From an uncultured Clostridia bacterium (GTDB taxonomy: Bacteria; Bacillota_A; Clostridia; TANB77; CAG-508): DNA of 19,797 nucleotides. The translations under genes and the position numbers were made by a program. How positions within the stretch are numbered: position 1 is the stretch's first letter; the number at the start of each line of letters is the position of its first letter. The stretch is from contig CALXZF010000112.1 in NCBI GenBank assembly GCA_944393165.1, positions 1 through 19,797 of the forward strand, read 5' to 3'. Shown in pieces: positions 8,347 through 13,993 of the stretch. Below the pieces are notes generated by a model. That model was given only the letters and a program-made list of their open reading frames with translations. It had not been told where the DNA came from and did no database searches.

Positions 8347-9471
8347 TTAATTGTCATACAACTTTATAATAAAAGTAGTTCCTATATTTTCAGTACTTTC
8401 AACTGTAATTTCTCCATTTTGGCTTTCAACAATACTTTTTGCAAGTGATAAACCTATTCCAAAGCTTTTACTGCTAGCTCCTTTCCCTTTATAAAACTTG
8501 TTAAATATATGTGGCAAATCATCCTTAGAAATTCCTTTTCCTCTATCTTCTATACGAATCTCTGCAAATAGAGGGTTTTGCACGCATAGTATTTTTATTG
8601 AAGAATTCTCATTAGAGTATTCTATACAATTCTTTATAATGTTTTCTAATGCTTCTATCATCCATTTTTTATCGATTGTAAGATTACGATTAGAGTCGAC
8701 ATTAATGTCTAGTTTAATATTCTTTTCTTCTAAAAATACTTTCATATTATCTTCAATTGTATAAAATAAATCTTTTGTATTAGTATTTTCAATATTAAGT
8801 TTAATTGATTTAGTGTCCAATTGTGCCATTTTCAATAGATTATCGACTAACCAATTAATTTGATTTAATTGATTTGAGATTCTATAAATAAATTTACTTG
8901 TATACATATCCAAGTTACTTTCATTTTCTATTATTGCATCAGTCATTGCTGTAATAGCCATTAGTGGAGTTCTTAATTGATGAGAGATATCAGCTAAATA
9001 GTTTGATAGAGTTTCTCTATCGTTTTCTAAATTCTCGTTTTTTTCTTTTAATTCTAATACAATTTTATATATCTCTTCTTTTAAATTACTTATTTCACTT
9101 TCGGAGATTTCCTTTAAATCTAGCGAATAATTTCTATCTGCTATTTCTTTTACATATGTTCTCATATTTTTTATTTCTTTTTCATTTTTATTTAAAATAA
9201 CTAGAAAGCATATGATAATTATAACAAATATGACTATTATTGCTCCAATTATAATAAAAATATATGTATACATTTGACTATTAAGCTCAGCTATTGCAAG
9301 CCCTTCAGTCAAAGTTTCCACTTTAAATTTCTCCATTATATGTGTTTTGTTATAATTATATATTGAGGTTGCTACTCCAAAAAGAATTGTACAAGCAACT
9401 ATAACTGTTATTATAGATACAATTAAGTATTTCTTTATATTTTTATTATTCAAACTTTTAAATATCTGCAT
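8347..9471 (-). CDS. Sensor histidine kinase
   Basis: This 374-residue two-component sensor phosphorylates the adjacent response regulator. It has two transmembrane helices (about 17-37 and 67-93) with only about 30 residues outside, then a short linker. The dimerisation/phosphoacceptor helix contains SHQLRTPL with His164. The HATPase domain has the N-box around Asn281 (ENIIKNCIEYS), a G1 box DRGKGI from Asp309, and G2 GIGLSLAKSIVE from 338. The tiny external loop argues against direct ligand capture and favours sensing in the membrane or through the transporter, as known for kinases paired with FtsX-type ABC exporters. The start overlaps the regulator's 3' end by 14 bp, so the two are translationally coupled. 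The palindromic element at 8059-8326 follows its stop codon. Confidence 0.95.
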   Translation of the reverse strand: MQIFKSLNNKNIKKYLIVSIITVIVACTILFGVATSIYNYNKTHIMEKFKVETLTEGLAIAELNSQMYTYIFIIIGAIIVIFVIIIICFLVILNKNEKEIKNMRTYVKEIADRNYSLDLKEISESEISNLKEEIYKIVLELKEKNENLENDRETLSNYLADISHQLRTPLMAITAMTDAIIENESNLDMYTSKFIYRISNQLNQINWLVDNLLKMAQLDTKSIKLNIENTNTKDLFYTIEDNMKVFLEEKNIKLDINVDSNRNLTIDKKWMIEALENIIKNCIEYSNENSSIKILCVQNPLFAEIRIEDRGKGISKDDLPHIFNKFYKGKGASSKSFGIGLSLAKSIVESQNGEITVESTENIGTTFIIKLYDN

Positions 9472-10135
9472 TTTCTATTCTATAACCTATTCCTTTTATA
9501 GTTTTTATAATTTGTGGATTATTTGCGTCATCTTCTATTTTCTCACGAATCCTTTTTATATATACAGTAAGAGAATTATCATTTATAAAATTTCCTCTAA
9601 TATCACAAGCTAAGTTCAATAACTTTTCTCTGCTTACAGTGCTTCCTTGTGAATTTAATAATGTATTCAAAATTCTCCATTCCAGATTAGTTAGAGTAAT
9701 CTCTCTTGAATTTTTATGAATGGACATTTTCTCTGTATCAATAAGTAAATCTCCAATTTTAATAGTATTACTATCCATTCTATATTTTCTAAGTGCATTA
9801 TTTATTCTAGCAATTAATTCTCCAATTCTAAATGGTTTTACTATATAATCGTCTGCTCCAAGATTCAAGCCATTTATGATATCTTTTTCAGTATCTTTTG
9901 CTGTCAAGAAAATAATAGGTATGTCAAAATTGTCTTTAATCATTTTGCACAATTTAGTTCCGTCACCGTCTGGTAGCATAATATCCAAAACAACTAAATT
10001 GTATTTATTATTTAAAATCTCTTCTTTCGCTGCTTCCATGGTTTGACAAGTTTTAACATTAAATTTTTCTCTCTCAAGCGAAAATTTTAAACCGTCAGCT
10101 ATTTCAACATTGTCTTCAACTATTAAAATCTTCAT
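9458..10135 (-). CDS. OmpR-family response regulator
   Basis: The 225-residue DNA-binding regulator is the likely partner of the kinase at 8347-9471. The receiver domain shows the acidic pocket (Glu7, Asp8), phosphoacceptor Asp51 (VVLDIMLPDGDG), Thr78 and Lys100 (VKPF). A C-terminal winged-helix domain of OmpR/PhoB type (about 125-225) contains LTNLEWRILNTLL and ends NSLTVYIKRIREKIEDD...IKTIKGIGYRIE. It has a GGAGG ribosome binding site and a strong promoter at 10187-10215. By position its probable targets are the ABC operon through the 11-bp repeats at 7985-8006 and possibly its own promoter. The inducing signal cannot be inferred from the protein alone. Confidence 0.96.
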   Translation of the reverse strand: MKILIVEDNVEIADGLKFSLEREKFNVKTCQTMEAAKEEILNNKYNLVVLDIMLPDGDGTKLCKMIKDNFDIPIIFLTAKDTEKDIINGLNLGADDYIVKPFRIGELIARINNALRKYRMDSNTIKIGDLLIDTEKMSIHKNSREITLTNLEWRILNTLLNSQGSTVSREKLLNLACDIRGNFINDNSLTVYIKRIREKIEDDANNPQIIKTIKGIGYRIENADI

Positions 10136-10170
10136 AAAACCTCCATTTGACTTCTTTATGTTTAAATCAA

Positions 10171-10196
10171 TTTATAATACAGTTTTATTATACAGT
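10171..10196 (-). repeat. Tandem 13-bp duplication spanning the -10
   Basis: On the minus strand ACTGTATAATAAA (10196-10184) is followed directly by ACTGTATTATAAA (10183-10171), 12/13 identical. The first copy supplies the promoter's TATAAT, and the second offers a weaker TATTAT. It could be a recent slippage duplication, or an autoregulatory direct repeat for the response regulator. Confidence 0.6.
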
Positions 10197-10215
10197 ATAT
10201 TATGAGGTTTCTCAA
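10187..10215 (-). promoter_or_regulatory. Sigma-A promoter of the two-component operon
   Basis: TTGAGA (10215-10210), a 17-nt spacer and TATAAT (10192-10187) on the minus strand match consensus at 5/6 and 6/6. It lies about 52-80 nt upstream of the response-regulator start at 10135. A basal, activator-independent promoter fits a two-component pair that must be present before the signal. Confidence 0.7.
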
Positions 10216-10245
10216 GTATAGAGATTTTAGTATTGTTAAGTTTTG

Positions 10246-10435
10246 AAGCAAATGCAATGTTATAAAAAATAAGAGAATATGGAATGGAATGTGATTTGAA
10301 GTAGGCGTTCTTAAAAAATTTTGTTAGGGAATCTCACACACTTGTGAGGGCGCTAACAAAATTTCTTTTAGAACACCTATGAAAATCAGCTTGACCGACA
10401 TATTCGAATTATTTTTTATAACATTGCATTTGCTT
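10246..10435. repeat. 190-bp palindromic repeat element
   Basis: The outer arms are a perfect 27-bp inverted repeat (10246-10272 and 10409-10435). Inside them a longer imperfect inverted repeat is centred on a CTCACA/TGTGAG hairpin (10333-10338, 10343-10348). The core half-sequence TTCTTTTAGAACACC occurs near 10363 and, diverged, on the other arm. A 30-nt piece of the right arm (10361-10390) recurs at 19380-19409 with 27/30 identity, so this belongs to a dispersed family. It lies between the YtvI-like gene's 3' end and the two-component promoter and accounts for most of this 327-bp non-coding interval. It may also end the ytvI-like transcript. Confidence 0.75.
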
Positions 10436-10462
10436 AATATATAATCAATGATCTTAAATTAA

Positions 10463-11557
10463 TTACCTCTCTAAAATTGATTTAACAACTCCTTTATCAA
10501 TTACTGTTCCATATATATTCTTTAAAATTATTAATACTATCGGACCTATTAATAATCCCCACACTCCAATAAATTTAAAGCCTGTATACATTGCAATTAA
10601 TGTAAATATTGGATGTATGCCAATTTGCCCACTTACTATTCTAGGTTCTAGCAATTGTCTTACTACACTCATTATGCACCATAATACAAACACACCAATC
10701 GCGAGTTTTATATCTCCACTGAAGGCTAGAATTGCAGCCCATGGTATCATTACAGTTCCAGAGCCGAAAATTGGAAGCGCATCAACAAATGCTATGCCTA
10801 GGGCTATAATAAGTGGAAATTCTATATTCCAACCTAAGAAGTAAAAAATATATAATCCTACAAGTGATATAAAAAATGAAATTATAACTAATATAAACTC
10901 TGCTTTTAAGTAACCACCTAGTGATTTTATTAATGCTTTTAAATGAACTCCTATTCTTTTTACCCAAGTTTCTGGTAAATGATGCTCCAACTGGTCTATC
11001 ATATATATTTTATCAACACACATAAAATAAAGTGCAATCAAAGATATACCACAATAAACTCCTAATGTTGGAACTGATGTTATAAAGTCTATTACTTTTG
11101 TCAAAGCTCCTTTTGCCCATTCTGTTACTGTATTTAAAAATTCCGCACCTGAATTATTTATAATATTCATAACTTCTTCAGGTATGTTAAATTTACTTAA
11201 ATCAATACTAGACATTAATCTTTGAAAAATATTGTACCCAGTGTCTATATAGGTATTTAAATTTGATAATAAGTTTGAAGCTTCAGTAATTAAAGTTGTT
11301 ATAATCCAAGCTAATAATCCTACAATTATAGCAATTGCTATTATAAAAACAATTATTGAACTTGTCCTTCGTGTAAACTTTGCTTTTTTCATTATAAATC
11401 GAATTAATGGTTCCAGCATTAAAGAAATAATAAAAGCTATTAAAAAAGGTATGTAAAATACTGCTAATTTAAAAGCTAAATAAACAGCAATTATACTAAC
11501 TAGCAAAATAATAATATTTTTAATTACTTTATGCCAATAATTCATATCAACAACCAA
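10463..11557 (-). CDS. AI-2E/YtvI-family membrane protein
   Basis: The 364-residue polytopic protein belongs to the AI-2E transporter (PerM/UPF0118) superfamily. It has paired N-terminal hydrophobic helices (about 12-48), a helix pair near 66-92, and a polar amphipathic segment (about 93-170). The C-terminal half is strongly hydrophobic and carries the family's FVDALPIFGSGTVMIPWA motif and LEPRIVSGQIGIHPIFTLIAMYTGFK. The GSG/IPW pattern and the length best match the sporulation-associated YtvI subgroup, but transport substrate and role are not established even in relatives. The listed start is a TTG at 11557 with AAGGGA about 12 nt upstream. An in-frame ATG at 11545 would give MNYWHKVI and is equally plausible. 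It stands alone between the palindromic element and the REP pair. Confidence 0.88.
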   Translation of the reverse strand: MVVDMNYWHKVIKNIIILLVSIIAVYLAFKLAVFYIPFLIAFIISLMLEPLIRFIMKKAKFTRRTSSIIVFIIAIAIIVGLLAWIITTLITEASNLLSNLNTYIDTGYNIFQRLMSSIDLSKFNIPEEVMNIINNSGAEFLNTVTEWAKGALTKVIDFITSVPTLGVYCGISLIALYFMCVDKIYMIDQLEHHLPETWVKRIGVHLKALIKSLGGYLKAEFILVIISFFISLVGLYIFYFLGWNIEFPLIIALGIAFVDALPIFGSGTVMIPWAAILAFSGDIKLAIGVFVLWCIMSVVRQLLEPRIVSGQIGIHPIFTLIAMYTGFKFIGVWGLLIGPIVLIILKNIYGTVIDKGVVKSILER

Positions 11558-11626
11558 CTTTTGTATCAGTCCCTTCTTTTAATTTTTCTGTTACTTGTCA
11601 TATAAATATTTTATGCAATTATATGT

Positions 11627-11636
11627 ATTTTATTCA
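11627..11636. repeat. Left copy of apparent target-site duplication
   Basis: ATTTTATTCA directly abuts the left end of the REP pair and matches AATTTATTCA at 11771-11780 in 9 of 10 positions (8 contiguous). This is what a target-site duplication would look like. Confidence 0.45.
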
Positions 11637-11770
11637 TGGGACATGGGGACGGAGCTTTTGTCCCATTTTTGGGAAATGGGGACAGACCTATATTCTATTT
11701 ATACATAATAGCAACATAAGTCTGTCCCCTTGTCTCAGTTTTGGGACAAAAGCTCCGTCCCCATGTCCCA
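11637..11770. repeat. Inverted REP pair (REPIN-like element)
   Basis: A perfect 28-bp terminal inverted repeat (11637-11664 and 11743-11770) begins TGGGACATGGGGACGGAGC. Each arm can also fold on itself through GGGACA/TGTCCC, and a second GGGGACAGAC motif follows inside each arm. The whole 134 bp is an imperfect palindrome with a short AT-rich centre. GGGAC-type short palindromes of this kind are known in Clostridia-related genomes as REP sequences mobilised by RAYT (Y1-type) transposases; no such transposase is in this window. It lies in the 216-bp gap between the CBS gene and the ytvI-like gene, touching the CBS gene's 3' end, and could act as a transcript end or mRNA stabiliser. Confidence 0.8.
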
Positions 11771-11780
11771 AATTTATTCA
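11771..11780. repeat. Right copy of apparent target-site duplication
   Basis: AATTTATTCA follows the right end of the REP pair with no gap. It contains the reverse-complemented stop codon of the CBS gene, so the element appears to have gone in exactly at the end of that gene without changing its product. Confidence 0.45.
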
Positions 11781-12211
11781 GCATTCTTTTTGTCACATCC
11801 ACAGATGTTTTCTAATGTTAAACATACTCCTTCTGTATTTACTTCTTTATTTTTAGCTAAATCACCTAATGTTAAAATACCAACTATTTGGTTATTTTCC
11901 ATTACAGGGATTCTTCTAATTTGATTTTGAGCCATTACTTTTTCTGCATCCTTTACATCTGTTTCAGGAGAGCAACAATCCACATGACATGTCATAATAT
12001 CGCTTACTGGAGTGTTTTTTATTTCTTTTCCACATCCTATTGTTCTTAATAATATATCTCTATCTGTTACAAGTCCCACGACTTTCTTAGAGTCATCACA
12101 AACAGGAATACATCCAATATGGTTTTCGCACATTAATTTTGCACACTCTTCTGTATCGCAATCTGGTTTCACAAATACAACTTCATGACACATACAATCT
12201 TTAACTTTCAT
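11774..12211 (-). CDS. Cysteine-rich tandem CBS-domain protein
   Basis: The 145-residue protein consists of two CBS motifs, about residues 1-58 and 66-122, and a short Cys-containing tail. CBS pairs bind adenine nucleotides such as AMP, ATP or S-adenosylmethionine and usually regulate a partner protein. VVGLVTDRDILLR and IVGILTLGDLA are the conserved ends of each motif, and QIRRIPVMENNQ is typical of the second. The oddity is 14 cysteines (6, 8, 18, 23, 28, 34, 38, 60, 75, 79, 80, 130, 137, 139), nearly 10% of the residues, many at positions normally Ser, Thr or Val. That suggests metal or redox sensitivity, but this is inference. The start is supported by GAGGAGG 7 nt upstream. It is apparently monocistronic; the REP pair touches its 3' end. 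Confidence 0.93.
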   Translation of the reverse strand: MKVKDCMCHEVVFVKPDCDTEECAKLMCENHIGCIPVCDDSKKVVGLVTDRDILLRTIGCGKEIKNTPVSDIMTCHVDCCSPETDVKDAEKVMAQNQIRRIPVMENNQIVGILTLGDLAKNKEVNTEGVCLTLENICGCDKKNAE

Positions 12212-12510
12212 AACAACCTCCTCAAAATTTAAAAAAATAGTATAAATCTGTTTAATTTAATTCATACTAATTATAATTTTTAATCGAAATAAATTTTAAT
12301 CAATACAATTTTATCTTTTTTAAAATTAATCTCGATTTTAATATTATTATTTGCAAAAAAAATAAAGATATGCAATTTAAAATTACATATCTTTGAAAAA
12401 TTTTCCATTTTTATTTTTATATATTTTTTATTATTATAATTTTCACATTTTTACATTTTTTATATTTTTTTATTTTTTCAAATTCATTATTCTATAATAA
12501 TTGAATATTA
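12212..12510. other. Extremely AT-rich intergenic region
   Basis: These 299 bp between the CBS and flavoprotein genes are nearly all A/T, with long T-rich runs at 12401-12485. Apart from the ribosome binding site of the CBS gene and the hairpin at 12364-12394, I see no gene, repeat or convincing promoter. The CBS gene's promoter must lie here, but several TATAAT-like strings make a single choice unsafe. Confidence 0.6.
12364..12394 (-). terminator. Possible terminator downstream of the flavoprotein gene
   Basis: AAAGATATG (12364-12372) pairs with CATATCTTT (12386-12394), and on the minus strand the stem is followed by ATTTTTTTT. It is about 117 nt past the stop of the 12511-13125 gene. The stem has only two G-C pairs, so strength is doubtful. 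Confidence 0.4.
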
Positions 12511-13125
12511 CTATCTTATAAAGTTTGTTCTAATTGTATCTTCATACACTGGTTTTGGCAAATTGGCTTTTTCAAAGCATTTTAGTGCATATGCCATATT
12601 TTTTCCAATATTTCTCATCGTCTGTAAACCTTCTAAATCCTGTTTTGCTTCTTCTTTATTGTTTCCATGTATTTGGTTCCAATATGAACTTCCTACAACA
12701 TACATATTACTTATTAGAGGATATTTATTTAGTTGATCAAATGTAGCTGTTGCTCCTCCTCTTCTACAACTTGCTACACAAGCACATACTTTTCCAGCAA
12801 AAATACTGCCTCTACCATAAAAAACTCTATCTAAGAATGATGTTATGCTGCCTGATGCAGAAGCAAAATGTACTGGTGTTCCAAATACAAATCCGTCTGC
12901 ATTTTCTGCTTTATCCAAAAATTCATTAACTTTATCATTGTCAAAACATCTGTTGTTATTCTCTTTGCATTTATTGCATGCAATACATCCTCGTATAGGT
13001 TTTACTCCTAGCCAAAAAATTTCTGTTTCTATTCCTTCTTTATTTAATTCTTTTTGAACTTCTTCTAATGCTAAATTTGTACACCCGTCTTTATGTGGGC
13101 CTCCGTTTACTAATATTACTTTCAT
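12511..13125 (-). CDS. Flavodoxin-fold NAD(P)H-dependent FMN reductase / iron-sulfur flavoprotein
   Basis: The 204-residue protein starts with the FMN-reductase pattern MKVILVNGGPHKDGCTNLAL, whose glycine/threonine loop binds the FMN phosphate. GTPVHFASASGSITSFLDRV is the second flavin-contacting loop. Between them cysteines 47, 50, 53 and 60 form C-x2-C-x2-C-x6-C, the compact spacing known in Isf-type iron-sulfur flavoproteins that carry a 4Fe-4S cluster beside FMN. A redox role such as quinone, oxygen or peroxide detoxification is known for relatives; the substrate here is unknown. There is no ribosome binding site directly before the ATG. AAGGAGA lies about 40 nt upstream, separated by a stem-loop (see 13126-13170). 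An in-frame stop just upstream rules out a longer start. It follows the Pro-rich gene by 66 bp and may share its transcript. Confidence 0.92.
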   Translation of the reverse strand: MKVILVNGGPHKDGCTNLALEEVQKELNKEGIETEIFWLGVKPIRGCIACNKCKENNNRCFDNDKVNEFLDKAENADGFVFGTPVHFASASGSITSFLDRVFYGRGSIFAGKVCACVASCRRGGATATFDQLNKYPLISNMYVVGSSYWNQIHGNNKEEAKQDLEGLQTMRNIGKNMAYALKCFEKANLPKPVYEDTIRTNFIR

Positions 13126-13170
13126 AATTACATTGTATGATATTTAAAACTAAATAACCATACTCTCCTT
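13126..13170 (-). promoter_or_regulatory. Leader with displaced ribosome binding site and GTATG/CATAC stem-loop
   Basis: On the minus strand AAGGAGA (13170-13164) is followed by GTATGGT...ATCATAC, a 7-bp stem with one G-U pair (13163-13157 with 13141-13135), then 9 nt ending AATT before the ATG at 13125. No other ribosome binding site is present. A tiny ORF, ATG GTT ATT TAG, begins inside the stem, and a start-stop ATGTAA lies just before the real start. The same arrangement occurs before the cmk-like gene (16108-16149). Confidence 0.55.
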
Positions 13171-13191
13171 TCTTTTAACTATATTTCAAAA

Positions 13192-13929
13192 TTATTGTCT
13201 TGGCATTATTGGTGGTCTATTGTTTGGACGATTATCTCCTCCATAAGGTGGTCTAGGGTTTGGCCCAGGCCCTCCAGGGAATGGCGGACGAGGTGGATTT
13301 GGTCTAGGTCTTGGAGGTCTTTGTGGTCTTCCGTGTCCAAGTAATTGGTTTAAAATTAAAATCTTAATTAAATCTCTTAGTGTTCTATTTCTTATTCTTC
13401 CAATTTGTCTATATTCCCTCTGTGACGATTCTTCTGGGCTATGTTGGTTTCTAGAATTTGATTTGTTAGGTGATGTTCCAGAAGTTATTTCTTCCTTACT
13501 TTTACTACTGTTTTGTCTATTGTCCATAATTCTTTTAGAAGAATTTGAACTTATATTTTGTCTTTGGATTTGCCTATTATCAGTAGTCTCTTCTCCGGTT
13601 CTTGGAAGATTTACATTTACATTAACAATCTCATCACTCAGTGTAGTGTCGCTTTCAATATTTAAATATATCTCATCTGTCATTTGCTCTATTAATTCTT
13701 TTGTAATAGGTTTAGTATTTGCTTCACAGATTTTGCACACCATTGGGTTAAGTAATTTATAAATATCTGGATATAAATCTAAAATTTCATTGCTATATCT
13801 TACCGGTTCAGTTAAATATTCATAATTCGTAGTAGAAAAATTATTATATGTATCACTATAATTAGATTGAGTTTGTACTGGATATCCTAATATACTTCTT
13901 ATATAATCTTCATAATTTTGATAATACAT
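13192..13929 (-). CDS. Hypothetical protein with Pro/Arg-rich C-terminal tail
   Basis: The 245-residue protein has three parts. A Tyr-rich start (MYYQNYEDYIRSILGYP) is followed by a compact region (about 45-95) containing ILDLYPDIYKLLNPMVCKICEAN and KPITKELIEQMTDEIY. The middle is a polar Asn/Ser/Gln-rich stretch (about 105-175). RNRTLRDLIKILILNQLL then leads into a basic Pro/Gly/Arg/Asn-rich tail of about 45 residues. There is no signal peptide or membrane helix. I recognise the 'YP-IY---NPMVCK-CE' region as recurring in hypothetical proteins of Clostridia, but know no function. The tail looks like a disordered, nucleic-acid- or surface-binding segment, or a coat-like component; that is guesswork. 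AAGGAGG lies 7 nt before the ATG, and a promoter candidate sits at 13955-13983, right after murD. Confidence 0.8.
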   Translation of the reverse strand: MYYQNYEDYIRSILGYPVQTQSNYSDTYNNFSTTNYEYLTEPVRYSNEILDLYPDIYKLLNPMVCKICEANTKPITKELIEQMTDEIYLNIESDTTLSDEIVNVNVNLPRTGEETTDNRQIQRQNISSNSSKRIMDNRQNSSKSKEEITSGTSPNKSNSRNQHSPEESSQREYRQIGRIRNRTLRDLIKILILNQLLGHGRPQRPPRPRPNPPRPPFPGGPGPNPRPPYGGDNRPNNRPPIMPRQ

Positions 13930-13954
13930 ATTATACCTCCTTAAAACTTTGTAT

Positions 13955-13983
13955 ATAATATGTATTAAATCGGAAATTGTGAA
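13955..13983 (-). promoter_or_regulatory. Probable promoter of the Pro-rich protein gene
   Basis: TTCACA (13983-13978), a 17-nt spacer and TATTAT (13960-13955) on the minus strand lie between the murD stop and the start at 13929. Both hexamers are near consensus, so the gene need not depend on murD transcription. Confidence 0.45.
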
Positions 13984-13993
13984 TTGAATTAGT

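Noticed and set aside
4605..10135. Assignment as a BceRS-BceAB bacitracin module
   Set aside because: Gene content is similar, but the permease has two external domains and about 8 helices over 858 residues, unlike BceB. I therefore left out bce gene symbols.
11623..11924. Plus-strand reading frames of 64-77 residues across the REP pair and the CBS gene end
   Set aside because: They translate the palindromic repeat and the antisense of the CBS gene. They have no ribosome binding site, and spurious peptides of this kind recur wherever this repeat occurs.
12401..12485. T-rich tracts as a replication or attachment site
   Set aside because: There are no ordered repeats, DnaA-box-like series or core-site duplications, only general AT-richness.
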